From NCBI RefSeq assembly GCF_029850875.1, contig NZ_JAOVAM010000006.1:1-64000 (forward strand): a DNA stretch of 64,000 bases. The letters are read 5' to 3'. A program made the translations under genes and the position numbers. Below the pieces are notes generated by a model. That model ran no database searches and was not told the origin of the DNA. It saw only the letters and a list, made by a program, of their open reading frames with translations. Source of the stretch: Rothia similimucilaginosa. GTDB taxonomy: Bacteria > Actinomycetota > Actinomycetes > Actinomycetales > Micrococcaceae. This document shows positions 27,913 to 36,364 of this stretch, in pieces. Position 1 is the first letter of the stretch. Each line of letters begins with the position of its first letter.

Positions 27913-28003
27913 GGGAGACGGTATTCGTCCCCGTTCCTACAGGGGACCCGCCCTCGCTTCGCTTCGGGCACCCTGATGTCACTACGGACGATACCGTCCT
28001 CCC
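27913..28003. repeat. dispersed hairpin element, copy D
   Basis: Outer arms GGGAGACGGTATTCGTCC (27913-27930) and GGACGATACCGTCCTCCC (27986-28003) pair over about 17 of 18 positions, allowing one small bulge. The core is of the GCCC/GGGC type (CAGGGGACCCGCCC, then GGGCACCCTGATGTC). It follows the ECF operon. Confidence 0.85.
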
Positions 28004-28035
28004 GCGCTGGGACATAGATAAGGAAGCGCCTGCCC

Positions 28036-28104
28036 CCTTCCTTCGCTCCTACAGGGGACCCGCCCTCGCTTCGCTTCGGGCACCCTGATGTCGCTTCAGG
28101 AAGG
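28036..28104. repeat. dispersed hairpin element, copy E
   Basis: Core identical to copy D over the stretch from CCTACAGGGGACCC to GGGCACCCTGATGTC. Short outer arms CCTTCCT / AGGAAGG. It stands 33 bp behind copy D, making a tandem pair in the same orientation. Confidence 0.83.
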
Positions 28105-28164
28105 TACAGACACCTCCGGAAAACGCGGCACCCTCCGAGCCATTTCAGGAACCAGTAGCAAACG

Positions 28165-28170
28165 TACAAT
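28165..28170 (+). promoter_or_regulatory. -10 element of pabC, leaderless
   Basis: TACAAT ends exactly 6 nt before the ATG at 28177 with no ribosome-binding site between, the hallmark of a leaderless actinobacterial transcript. Confidence 0.65.
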
Positions 28171-28176
28171 AAAACT

Positions 28177-29079
28177 ATGTCTAGTACCGTAATTCTTCTG
28201 AACGAGCAGAACCCTCAGGGCATCTTCGTTGACCCGTCCGTGCCCCTCATCAGCGTTGATGATCAGGGCTTCACCCGCGGCGACGGCGTCTTCGAGACTA
28301 TGCTGTCCGTCAACCGCCGCGTGCGTAAGCTCGGCATGCACCTGTCCCGCCTCGAGTCGTCGGCGCGCATGCTGGATTTGCCTGACCCGGAACCTGAGAT
28401 TCTGCGTTCGGCGGTAGAACGCCTCATGCGTGAGGCAACTGCCGGTGCCGAGACTGCGCTGGGCGAAGAACACATCGTGAAGATTATTATTTCGCGCGGC
28501 CCCACCCAGGCGGTGACTTCCATGCAGCCGGGCCCGTACACGCTGATTATGGCGTCGCCGGTGCCCGCCTCTATCGTGAAGCGCCGCACCGAGGGTGTGA
28601 AGGCGATGCTGCTGCCACGCGGCCACGAGCCGATGGATAACAGTGCCTACCCGTGGCTGCTGGGTGGCGCGAAGACCCTCTCCTACGCGGTGAACATGGC
28701 GGTCCTGCGGTATGTGCAGGAGCGCGGTGCGGATGACGCTATCTTCATCACCGATGAGCGTCGCGTGCTGGAGGGCGCGACCTCCTCAGTGCTGGTTGCG
28801 AAGATTGAGGACGGCAAGAAGGTGCTGTACACGCCTGAGCCGAGCCACGGTATCCTCCCCGGCACCACGCAGGGCGCGGTGTTTGAGGCGGCACGCCAGG
28901 CTGGTTGGGAGCTGGGCTTCGGTCCGCTCTACCCGCAGGATTTGTTTGAGTCGGACGGCGTGTGGTTGGCGTCGTCGGTGCGTCTGATTGCGCCGGTGAC
29001 TCATCTGAACGGTACGGCGCTGGCGCATGACCCGGAGCTGACCGCTACGCTACTGAGTTACCTGGCGCAGCAGAGCTAA
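28177..29079 (+). CDS. pabC: aminodeoxychorismate lyase (class IV aminotransferase fold)
   Basis: 300 aa, PLP enzyme of the class IV fold. Blocks: SVDDQGFTRGDGVFETM near the N-terminus, GGAKTLSYAVNMAVLRY carrying the Schiff-base lysine, and VLEGATSSVLV with GILPGTTQ. This is the typical set for 4-amino-4-deoxychorismate lyase, which makes p-aminobenzoate for folate. D-amino-acid or branched-chain transaminases share the fold, so substrate assignment is good but not certain. No pabA/pabB gene is adjacent. Confidence 0.85.
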   Translation: MSSTVILLNEQNPQGIFVDPSVPLISVDDQGFTRGDGVFETMLSVNRRVRKLGMHLSRLESSARMLDLPDPEPEILRSAVERLMREATAGAETALGEEHIVKIIISRGPTQAVTSMQPGPYTLIMASPVPASIVKRRTEGVKAMLLPRGHEPMDNSAYPWLLGGAKTLSYAVNMAVLRYVQERGADDAIFITDERRVLEGATSSVLVAKIEDGKKVLYTPEPSHGILPGTTQGAVFEAARQAGWELGFGPLYPQDLFESDGVWLASSVRLIAPVTHLNGTALAHDPELTATLLSYLAQQS

Positions 29080-29092
29080 ACGCATCAGAAAA

Positions 29093-29222
29093 GGGACGCC
29101 GCATATTTCCTCCGCGCCTACGCAGGGGCACCCGTCACCCGGACGCTCCGCCCCTCCTTGGTTCGCTGCGGAGAGCGCCCGGGCTGACACCCTGAGGGTG
29201 CTTCCGGAAAACGCGGCAGCCC
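29093..29222. repeat. dispersed hairpin element, long copy F
   Basis: Outer arms GGGACGCCGCATATTTCC (29093-29110) and GGAAAACGCGGCAGCCC (29206-29222). The core opens CAGGGGCACCCGTCA and closes TGACACCCTGAGGGTG. In between is an extra stem: CCCGG pairs with CCGGG and CTCCGC with GCGGAG. It is the longest version seen and lies between convergent genes. Confidence 0.8.
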
Positions 29223-29245
29223 CTGCGCCCATGCACGGGCACAGC

Positions 29246-29292
29246 AAAGCCCCGGATGCGCAACCCTTAGCGGGTCGCCCAGCCGGGGCTTT
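29246..29292. terminator. bidirectional terminator
   Basis: AAAGCCCCGG pairs perfectly with CCGGGGCTTT across a 27-nt loop that has its own short pairing. It sits between pabC and the minus-strand MFS gene. Confidence 0.85.
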
Positions 29293-29316
29293 AGCTATAC
29301 AAAAATCAGCAACAGG

Positions 29317-30582
29317 TTAGTGGCCCGCCGGAGCGCCGTGACCTTCACTAGCGCCGTGGCTCAGACCGTCCGCCGAGTAGTCCGAATCCTTACGCGGCGT
29401 AGTCCACAGCACCAGTGCCGTCAGGACCGCGAAACCCAGAATTGAGAAGCCCATCGGCAGGTACTCATGCTCACCGGCAATCGACACCAGCGGTGCTGCC
29501 ACCGCACCCAGCATCGCCTGAACCGTACCCATCACCGCCGAAGCACTACCCGCCATGTGGCGCGCCTCGTTCAACGCCAACGCCGAAGCATTACCAAAAA
29601 TCAGACCGCACGAGCTAGTCAGCAGGAACAACAGAATCAGCGTCGGCACCAGCGAAATACCGACAAGGAAGCTGACCAACAGCAGCGAAGACACTACCAG
29701 CAGGCTAACCACGCCAACATTCACAATGCGGCGCTGCGCCACACGACCCACCAGCTTCGTCGCAATCGCACTGAACAGCACAATGCCAATCGAGTTCACA
29801 CCGAACACGATCGTGAACTCAGTCTCGGACAAGCCCAGAATCTTCTGCAACACAAACGTCGAACCGGAAATGTACGAGAACAGCGCACCAAACGCGAAGC
29901 ACATCGTCAGCATGAAACCCATGTAGCGGCGCACCTTCAGCACCTTCGGCAGCTCCGAGTACACGCTCAGGGCGGTGCCCTGGTAGCGTTCCTCCACCGG
30001 CAGGGTCTCCTTAATCACGAAGATCACGCCGAGCATCATGAGCGCGGTAATCACGCCCAGCACATGGAAAATATCGCGCCAGTTACCCCACGACAGCACC
30101 CAACCACCAAACAGCGGGGCAAGCACCGGCGCGAAGCCGTTAATCATCATCATGACGCCCATGAGCTTAGCCGTCCCCAGACCCTCAGTCGTATCAGCCA
30201 CGATAGAACGCGCCAGCACCGCACCAATCGAACCGGTGAAGCCCATCATGAAACGCGCAAAAATCAGCAGCTCAATATTCGGCGCGAAACCACACGCCAC
30301 CGTCGCAATAAAGCAGATGACCGCACCAATCAGTAGCGGCTTGCGGCGGCCCGTCTTATCCGACAGCGGACCCACGACCAGCTGGCCGAGCGCCATACCC
30401 ACCATGAACGCGCTCAACGTAAGGGACGCATTCGTGCTGGTGGTGTTCAGATTCTCAGCGACTGAAGGCAGCGCCGCCAGGTACATGTCCGTAGCGAGCG
30501 GCGCGATAGCGGTCAACAGCGCCAGAACAACAATGAAAAGGGGTGATAGCCCGAAAGAGGTCTTAGTCGACTTCGAAGACAT
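29317..30582 (-). CDS. Bcr/CflA-family drug efflux MFS transporter
   Basis: 421 aa, 12 membrane helices. The N-terminus ALLTAIAPLATDMYLAALPSV is the Bcr/CflA signature, followed by GQLVVGPLSDKTGRRKPLL (MFS motif A) and RSIVAD. Relatives export bicyclomycin, sulfonamide or chloramphenicol by proton antiport. The C-terminal tail is His/Gly-rich (HGASEGHGAPAGH), perhaps metal-binding or merely disordered. The substrate is not predictable. Single gene. Confidence 0.9.
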   Translation of the reverse strand: MSSKSTKTSFGLSPLFIVVLALLTAIAPLATDMYLAALPSVAENLNTTSTNASLTLSAFMVGMALGQLVVGPLSDKTGRRKPLLIGAVICFIATVACGFAPNIELLIFARFMMGFTGSIGAVLARSIVADTTEGLGTAKLMGVMMMINGFAPVLAPLFGGWVLSWGNWRDIFHVLGVITALMMLGVIFVIKETLPVEERYQGTALSVYSELPKVLKVRRYMGFMLTMCFAFGALFSYISGSTFVLQKILGLSETEFTIVFGVNSIGIVLFSAIATKLVGRVAQRRIVNVGVVSLLVVSSLLLVSFLVGISLVPTLILLFLLTSSCGLIFGNASALALNEARHMAGSASAVMGTVQAMLGAVAAPLVSIAGEHEYLPMGFSILGFAVLTALVLWTTPRKDSDYSADGLSHGASEGHGAPAGH

Positions 30583-31010
30583 TAGTCCTTAGTTTTTCTT
30601 TCTACGTGATGCGCGTGCAACGGCGCCTGCGGCTCTACAAGACATGGATGCGGCGGTACCGCTCCGGGGATGAGCGTGCGCAGGCTAGAAGCACAACTTG
30701 TTCACGGTAGCAGAATTGGGTGTGGCTTCGTAAGTTAAATGTTTGATATTTTTTCGATGTGGGAGCGGGACGGGTACGCAGAAGGGGCAGTGTTATCCAC
30801 GCTCCTACAGGGGCACCCGTCCTCGCTTCGCTTCGGACACCCTGATGTCGCTTACGGATAACACCACCCCTTGAGCGGTTTTAGTCTGCTGCTCAGCGCC
30901 CCCCAACGCTGAAGAAATATTTGAGAAATATTCTTGAGAAGCATTGATAGGCACAACTGCATAACTTACGCTGACCATACCACGCGGTACGACCGGAGGG
31001 ACAATCTCAG
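30583..31010. other. spacer between divergent genes holding a repeat element
   Basis: Contains dispersed hairpin copy G (30782-30872) and otherwise only AT-rich sequence. No gene of its own is supported. Confidence 0.55.
30782..30872. repeat. dispersed hairpin element, copy G
   Basis: Outer arms AAGGGGCAGTGTTATCC (30782-30798) and GGATAACACCACCCCTT (30856-30872) pair with one mismatch. The core is of the GTCC/GGAC type. Unlike copies A and F it stands between divergently oriented genes, so it is not simply a shared terminator. Confidence 0.85.
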
Positions 31011-31214
31011 ATGCGCAATCACTATTACAAATATTTGCTATGCATCCTGTTGCTCGTAGCTTGCGTCTTGCTCGTAACCCTTACGGTGTTTTCCCATAAC
31101 AACCCGGGTCATGGAAAAGACGGCACAGCCTCCACCCATGCGCCGAGCAATACCTCAACCTACTGGGATAAAGACCGCATGGAATCCGCTAGCCCGGCTT
31201 CCATACCCCAATAA
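31011..31214 (+). CDS. small single-helix membrane protein, unknown
   Basis: 67 aa. One strongly hydrophobic helix (about residues 7-28, YLLCILLLVACVLLVTLTVF) followed by a polar Ser/Thr/His-rich tail. A GGAGGG site lies about 12 nt before the ATG, rather far. It is not a recognised family. An LVAC stretch at residues 15-18 raises the thought of a lipobox, but hydrophobic residues continue behind it, so a membrane anchor is more likely. A strong terminator follows. Confidence 0.5.
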   Translation: MRNHYYKYLLCILLLVACVLLVTLTVFSHNNPGHGKDGTASTHAPSNTSTYWDKDRMESASPASIPQ

Positions 31215-31248
31215 AACAGCGCCTCAGTAGAACCGCCTCTGAATAGCC

Positions 31249-31291
31249 GTAGGGCCCAATGCTTCGAGATACACGAAGCATTGGGCCCTAC
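31249..31291. terminator. bidirectional terminator
   Basis: GTAGGGCCCAATGCTTCG pairs perfectly over 18 bp with CGAAGCATTGGGCCCTAC around a 7-nt loop. It separates the small membrane protein gene from the minus-strand kinase gene. Confidence 0.88.
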
Positions 31292-31308
31292 TGTCTTGTA
31301 GGCGGCTG

Positions 31309-31977
31309 CTACGGCGCCGCGCTGTCGTAGATGAAGTCCACGGTCGCGTAGTCCTCCGGGATTTCGGCGAGTAGCGCCTCCTCCTGCGCTGCCCAGCGTT
31401 CCCAGTGCGGGCGGAACGCGTCACCATCACGAGCCATGGCGCGTTCGTAACGCACCTCGTCCGGGACAGTGGCGAGAATACGCACCTCGCAGGCGCCAGC
31501 AATCGCGCCGACACCCTCGCAGATGATGACCTGCGTAGCCGCCGGGTCGACGGTGCGCACCTCACCGGGGGCGCCCGCCTCCCAATCCCACGGGGTGTAG
31601 GTTCCGGCAATACCCTCGGTCAGCTGCACGGACAGTGCGTCCCACGCCTCCACGCCGTCGAAGAGGCCGTCCCAGCCGGGGTAGAAGTCGTCCAGGTGCA
31701 GCACGTGCACGCTGTGTCCGGCGGCGGTGAGCTCCTGCTCAAGCTGCGCGGCGAGGCTGGTTTTGCCGGTGCCGCTGCGGCCGTCAACGCCGATGATCAG
31801 CGGGATCTGCGCGAAGTCGGCGAGGAACTGCGCACGGAATTCGGTGAATTCGGCGGTGTCCATGTCGAAGTCGTTGCCGATGCCGTGCTCCAGACGCAGC
31901 ATATCTTTGCAGAGTTCCAGGATTTCGGTGGTGCCGGTGACGCGGCGGTTCTGGTTCAGGGGAATACGCTGACTCAC
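31309..31977 (-). CDS. uridine-kinase-like P-loop ATPase
   Basis: 222 aa. Walker A is GRSGTGKTS (about residues 66-74) after strand PLIIGVDG. HVLHLDDFYPGW is the conserved acceptor-binding strand of uridine kinase/phosphoribulokinase-like proteins, and TQVIICEGVGAI a further core strand. It probably phosphorylates a small molecule; the substrate is unknown. Its start overlaps the stop of the phosphatase gene upstream by 4 bp (ATGA), so the two are translationally coupled. Confidence 0.82.
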   Translation of the reverse strand: MSQRIPLNQNRRVTGTTEILELCKDMLRLEHGIGNDFDMDTAEFTEFRAQFLADFAQIPLIIGVDGRSGTGKTSLAAQLEQELTAAGHSVHVLHLDDFYPGWDGLFDGVEAWDALSVQLTEGIAGTYTPWDWEAGAPGEVRTVDPAATQVIICEGVGAIAGACEVRILATVPDEVRYERAMARDGDAFRPHWERWAAQEEALLAEIPEDYATVDFIYDSAAP

Positions 31978-32465
31978 TGCGCGTCGCCTTCCTGCTTGAG
32001 GTGGTTGATGAGGCCGCGTGCGGCGGCGTCAATGAGGTCGGTGGTGTACACGAAGTCGCGTTCGCTACCGTACCAGGGGTCGTAGATGCCGAGCTGGTCC
32101 AGGTGGGTGGTGGTGACCTTCGGGTCGAAGCTACGCATCATACGGATTTTGACTTTGTCGGCCTCGTTGCGGGCGAGGGCTTTGAGGCGCAGGTAGTGGG
32201 GTGCGTCCATGGCGAGGATGAGGTCGTTGCGGTCGAAGTCCTCGACGGTGAAGACGCTGGCGCGGTGCGCGGACGGGTCGATACCGCGGGTGGTGAGCTG
32301 CGCGGCGGCGCGCGGGTCGATGCGGTTGCCTTCTTCTTCGTTGCTGATGCCGCTGGAGGTGACGGTTACGGGCACGCCGGCTTCTTGGGCGTGCTGGCGG
32401 ATGAGGTATTCGCCGACGGGGGAGCGGCAGATGTTGCCGGTGCAGACAGTCATGATTCGGTACAT
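31974..32465 (-). CDS. low-molecular-weight protein tyrosine phosphatase
   Basis: 163 aa. The P-loop CTGNICRSP has nucleophile Cys8 and Arg14 (C-x5-R), and the general-acid Asp lies in IYDPWYG (Asp129). It dephosphorylates phosphotyrosine or acts as an arsenate reductase-like relative; the DPWYG loop favours phosphatase. It is the first gene of a two-gene operon with a P-loop kinase, an arrangement that suggests, but does not show, opposing activities. Confidence 0.92.
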   Translation of the reverse strand: MYRIMTVCTGNICRSPVGEYLIRQHAQEAGVPVTVTSSGISNEEEGNRIDPRAAAQLTTRGIDPSAHRASVFTVEDFDRNDLILAMDAPHYLRLKALARNEADKVKIRMMRSFDPKVTTTHLDQLGIYDPWYGSERDFVYTTDLIDAAARGLINHLKQEGDAQ

Positions 32466-32606
32466 GGTTCTAGTGTATCGGTGGGGTGACGGGTGGTTGA
32501 GCGCGGCGGGTGATTGGGGCGGCTTTGTAGGCGGCGCTGTGACGGGTGGATGCGCTCGCCGGTGGGCTGCCGCCGCCGGGGCTGGCGCGCCTAAGCCCGG
32601 GCGCGC

Positions 32607-32643
32607 AAAGCCCCCGCCGACGTGGAGCCGGCGGGGCCTAAAG
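32607..32643 (-). terminator. terminator of pentapeptide gene 1
   Basis: AAAGCCCCCGCCG pairs with CCGGCGGGGCCT. It is clearly related to the hairpin behind pentapeptide gene 2 (34773-34806), as if the duplication unit included it. Confidence 0.82.
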
Positions 32644-32651
32644 TATGAGCC

Positions 32652-34682
32652 TTATTCAGCGGGCTTTTCTTCTTCGCTGTCACTAGATTCATCTAGCGGC
32701 TTTGCAGGCTCACTGATGCGAGTATATTCCTTCTTTTCTTCGTCCCAGGAATCTGGGTCAAAAAGTACCGCTCCCACAGGGATTTTGTATTTTATGTTAT
32801 ATAGCTCGGCTTCACCCAGAAGAATGGGTCGACTATCTTCATGCACTGCGAAATTATGTGCTTTTAATCCTTTAGGTATAGCTGCGAACTGGGCGCCGCA
32901 TATTTTACCCGAATCTTCTTGGATGCTTATAAATATTGGTGAACTCTTGGCAAAGATTACATTGTTAAAGTAGACATTTCCTCTAAAAATAGTCTTAATA
33001 AAGCAGATTTTCTGTTGTAAATCTGAATTTCCTATGAAAGTTGCTTTGAGGAAGTAGGCACTTTGTGTGAAGTATGCACTGCTGAAGTCTGCCCCTCCTG
33101 TAAAGGTTGCTTTAAGGAAGTATGCGCTTTGTGTGAAGCGTGTATTTATGAACTTTGTTTCTCCTGCGAAGGTTGCTTTGAGGAAATTCACGCTTCGAGT
33201 AAAAGATGTATTACTAAAGTCTGATTTTCCTAGGAATTGAGTTAGGGGGAAACGTGATTTTCCCTCAAATTTAGCCTTGCTGAAATTCACATTTTTCCTG
33301 AAATCTGTTTTACGGAATTCTGTAACTCCCGAAAATGTTGTTTTATTGAAAGAAGTACTACCCGAGAAGAGTGTTTCAATAAATGTTGAATTTCCATTAA
33401 AATCACTATTATCAAAGTGAGCTATCTGTAAGAAATGTGCATTGTTAAAGTTTGCCTTGCCCCTAAAATTAGCCCAAAAGATATATGCATCTTGGGTAAA
33501 GAGTGTGTTGGTGAAGTTTGTTTCTTCAGTGAAGGCTGTATAGCTAAAGTTTGCTTCTTGAGTGAAGGTTGTATTACTAAAGTTTGCTCCTTGTTTGAAG
33601 GACACTTCAACGAATTTTGTTTCTTGCATAAAGGTTGCACCACTGAAATCTGCATTGTAAGTAAAGGTTGCCTCACTGAAGTCTGCGCCTCTTGCAAAGT
33701 GGGCTGAACGGAAAATTACGGGTGCTCTAAAAAGAGTTCTTTGGAGTTCTGGGGTTATATAAAATATTGCACCTTCAAAGCTGAGAGTCTCATACGCTAG
33801 GGTACTTAACTGATAGAAAATTGGTGCTTTGTTGAAGTCGAAGCTGAATTGGCTCCAAAGCTCAAATTCTTCCTTAGAGCTTTTGGATTTATTGGAACTA
33901 TCAGATTTTTTAAGGCGTTTTGACATTTCAGTAAAGATAGTTCGTCTCACTTCTTGCTCTTCTCGGAGCTGTGGGTCGCGGAATATGGAACTATTATTAT
34001 ATTCAATATTCTCCTGGTCGAAATACTCTTGTTCCTCGGCCAAAGAAAAAGGTGAACGAATATACGCGCATAGATTGTTTATAATCACCTGTCCCTCTTC
34101 TTTTCGCTTTTCCTTGTCTGGAAGGGTTTTTGTATCAGTAAGCCATTCGTCTACGAGACCTACAAGTGTGTAAATTCCCCCTAATCGGATGGCTGCTTTA
34201 TCGTTAGCTAACTGTTCAATAGCTTTGGCATAGCGGCTACGCCGTTCAGCGTGTACCTGACGGGTATGTTCTTGATCATTTTTCTCTTTCTCCTGTTCAT
34301 TCTTTTCCTTTTCTTGGTCATTTTTGCGATGTGTTTCACCTAATGTAATTACACCAAGAAGGCCGCCAGTGGTGTAGAGGAGTGCTTGGCGAAGCCGTGA
34401 ACCATCATCATCTTTATTGAAACCAGAGTTGATAGCAATAGGCAGGAAGAAACTTAACAGTCCACCAAAGAACGCGATGGCGGCAATCCAAAGATAAAAA
34501 GGCTTGATTTCTCGTTTCTTATCCGCAGAAAAAATGTTCTCGATGACAAAGACGATGAATGTAATTGTGCCTGTTGTAAGTAATCCTATAGCTACCCACT
34601 GGGCGATAACGTCCCATGTGGCAGGTCCTGGGCTCGGAATAATGAGCTGCTGCGTGGGAGATGAGCTAGGTTCTGGCGTCAA
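32652..34682 (-). CDS. membrane-anchored pentapeptide-repeat protein, paralogue 1
   Basis: 676 aa from a TTG start, 8 nt behind ACAGGAGA. Layout: two membrane helices (about 25-48 and 62-85), a charged coiled segment rich in EKEKNDQE, then a conserved module RRSRYAKAIEQLANDKAAIR-LGGIYTL. Residues about 320-570 form decad repeats of F-x-x-A-x-F type (for example ADFSGATFMQETKF), predicted to fold as a pentapeptide beta-helix. The C-terminal module HNFAVHEDSRPILLGEAEL then LFDPDSWDEE is shared with paralogues 2 and 3. GC content is visibly low. The role is unknown; related actinobacterial proteins share the RLGGIYAL module. Confidence 0.88.
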   Translation of the reverse strand: MTPEPSSSPTQQLIIPSPGPATWDVIAQWVAIGLLTTGTITFIVFVIENIFSADKKREIKPFYLWIAAIAFFGGLLSFFLPIAINSGFNKDDDGSRLRQALLYTTGGLLGVITLGETHRKNDQEKEKNEQEKEKNDQEHTRQVHAERRSRYAKAIEQLANDKAAIRLGGIYTLVGLVDEWLTDTKTLPDKEKRKEEGQVIINNLCAYIRSPFSLAEEQEYFDQENIEYNNSSIFRDPQLREEQEVRRTIFTEMSKRLKKSDSSNKSKSSKEEFELWSQFSFDFNKAPIFYQLSTLAYETLSFEGAIFYITPELQRTLFRAPVIFRSAHFARGADFSEATFTYNADFSGATFMQETKFVEVSFKQGANFSNTTFTQEANFSYTAFTEETNFTNTLFTQDAYIFWANFRGKANFNNAHFLQIAHFDNSDFNGNSTFIETLFSGSTSFNKTTFSGVTEFRKTDFRKNVNFSKAKFEGKSRFPLTQFLGKSDFSNTSFTRSVNFLKATFAGETKFINTRFTQSAYFLKATFTGGADFSSAYFTQSAYFLKATFIGNSDLQQKICFIKTIFRGNVYFNNVIFAKSSPIFISIQEDSGKICGAQFAAIPKGLKAHNFAVHEDSRPILLGEAELYNIKYKIPVGAVLFDPDSWDEEKKEYTRISEPAKPLDESSDSEEEKPAE

Positions 34683-34724
34683 CGGTGTTTCTCCTGTCTT
34701 CTCTGAGAGGAATAGTCACCATTC

Positions 34725-34730
34725 AGCATA
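34725..34730 (-). promoter_or_regulatory. -10 element shared by pentapeptide genes
   Basis: On the minus strand TATGCT lies about 43 nt before the TTG start. The same TATGCT stands before paralogue 2 (36361-36366) and CCTATGCTGG before paralogue 3, with a common GACAGGAGA ribosome-binding region in paralogues 1, 2 and 4. Each gene thus seems to have its own promoter. Confidence 0.5.
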
Positions 34731-34772
34731 GTGCACAGTGACCTGTAGCGAGTCATTTTTTGAACAGACGTG

Positions 34773-34806
34773 AAGGCCCCGCTGACGAGGGAGCCGGCGG
34801 GACCTT
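34773..34806 (-). terminator. terminator of pentapeptide gene 2
   Basis: AAGGCCCCGCTG pairs with CCGGCGGGACCTT, a diverged copy of the hairpin behind paralogue 1. Confidence 0.8.
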
Positions 34807-34819
34807 ATAGAGGTGAGTA

Positions 34820-36319
34820 CTATTCGGGTTTGTTTTCTTCTGCTCCGTTAGATTCGTCTAGAGGTTTTGCAGGCTCACTCACGCGAGTATATTCCTGCTT
34901 CTCTTTGTCCCAGGAATCGGGGTCGAAGAGTACTGTGCCCGTAGGGAGGTTGTATTTTATGTTATCCAGCTCGGTTTCACCTAGAAGAATGGGGCGGCTA
35001 TCTTCATGTACTGCGAAGTTATGGGCTGGTTGTTTTTCGGACAGAGTAGCGAAACGCGCTCTGTATGCCTTACCTGACTTGCCGGGGGCAGTAGCAACAA
35101 AATGTGGTGAATGTTTTTTAAAGGTGGCACTGCTGAAGTTTGCGTTTTGGATGAAGGTTCCTCCCCTGAAGTCTCCGGTTTGGAAGAAATTCGCCCAGCT
35201 GAAGTCAGCGGTTTGGAAGAACCTCGCCCTGTCGAAGTACGCGGTTTGGGTGAAGGTCGCCCAGCTGAAGTCTGCTTTTTGGCTGAATTTTGCCCCGCTG
35301 AAGTCTACTTTTTGGGTGAATTTCGTCCAGCTGAAGTCCGCAGTTTGGGTGAAGGTCGTCCCGCTGAAGTCCGCGTTACTGTAGAACTTGGCAGAAGAAA
35401 AATTACCTTTCTCAATTGTGATGGTGTTGAGAGGGTAGAAAATGGGGACTCGACTGAAATCAAACTCAAAGTCACTCCACATCCCTGGGAAAGTATCGAT
35501 TACCTTGCCAATCCCATCCCTAGTGAAGGTACTACTGCGCTTGCTCATCTCAACGAAGATAGTGCGGCGTACGTCCTGTTCTTCGTGGAACTTTGCATAG
35601 TCCGCGGTGATATCTTCAGGCTTTTCGTATTCATCAGAATCTTTGAAACGTTTAAGTAGAATCTGGATCCGTGAAGACACTTCTTCATCGAGCTTCTCGG
35701 ATTCTAATTTCTGGAGATTTTCTAGTGCTTTGCGGGCTTCGTACTCTTCAATTTTTTCTGCAAGAGGGAAGGGCGAACGAATGTAGGAGCAAAGGTTATT
35801 GATAATAACCTGTCCTTCTTTTTGCTGTTCTTCTGCTTCGAGAGTGTCATCGGCGAGCCACTCATCAACTAGTCCAACAAGAGTGTAGATTCCACCCAGA
35901 CGGACAGTCGCTTTCTCATCGGCAAGCTGCTCTACAGCCTTGGTGTAGCGACTACGGCGTTCAGCGTGTACCTGGCGGACATGATCGCGTTCGTTCTTCT
36001 CCGCGTCCTGCTCATTCTTCTTGATGTCGGCATCAATTTTGAGGCGGTCACCCTGATTCTTCCAGTTCGTCTGCAGAAGAGTCAGAACCGCAATAATGCC
36101 GCCAGTAACGTACAACAGATGCAGACGCAGCTGATCTGAGCTGCCCGAGCTCATACCGCAGTGCAACCACAGCATCCAAGGCAGAAGAATCGCAGCTGCA
36201 CCACCGCCCAGGCCGGAGCCAATGAGGAGCTTAATAAAGTGCCGGATATACCAAGGCGTCTCTTGAGCTTTTTGGGTTACCTGGCTTTCTGGAATGGATG
36301 ATGTGTTATTGCTGGGCAC
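34820..36319 (-). CDS. membrane-anchored pentapeptide-repeat protein, paralogue 2
   Basis: 499 aa from GTG at 36319. The frame also has an ATG at 36364, but that ATG lies inside the TATGCT promoter element and lacks a ribosome-binding site, while GACAGGAGA precedes the GTG exactly as in paralogue 1. Two membrane helices near the N-terminus, a charged coil (KKNEQDAEKNERD), the module RRSRYTKAVEQLADEKATVR, a spacer with a DUF-like EEQDVRRTIFVEMSKR, then about 12 repeats (ADFSWTKFTQKVDF). The C-terminal HNFAVHEDSRPILLGE and DPDSWDKEKQEYTR module is nearly identical to paralogue 1. Confidence 0.87.
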   Translation of the reverse strand: MPSNNTSSIPESQVTQKAQETPWYIRHFIKLLIGSGLGGGAAAILLPWMLWLHCGMSSGSSDQLRLHLLYVTGGIIAVLTLLQTNWKNQGDRLKIDADIKKNEQDAEKNERDHVRQVHAERRSRYTKAVEQLADEKATVRLGGIYTLVGLVDEWLADDTLEAEEQQKEGQVIINNLCSYIRSPFPLAEKIEEYEARKALENLQKLESEKLDEEVSSRIQILLKRFKDSDEYEKPEDITADYAKFHEEQDVRRTIFVEMSKRSSTFTRDGIGKVIDTFPGMWSDFEFDFSRVPIFYPLNTITIEKGNFSSAKFYSNADFSGTTFTQTADFSWTKFTQKVDFSGAKFSQKADFSWATFTQTAYFDRARFFQTADFSWANFFQTGDFRGGTFIQNANFSSATFKKHSPHFVATAPGKSGKAYRARFATLSEKQPAHNFAVHEDSRPILLGETELDNIKYNLPTGTVLFDPDSWDKEKQEYTRVSEPAKPLDESNGAEENKPE

Positions 36320-36364
36320 GAGATTCTCCTGTCCTCTCTGATAGGAACGTTCACCTTCCAGCAT

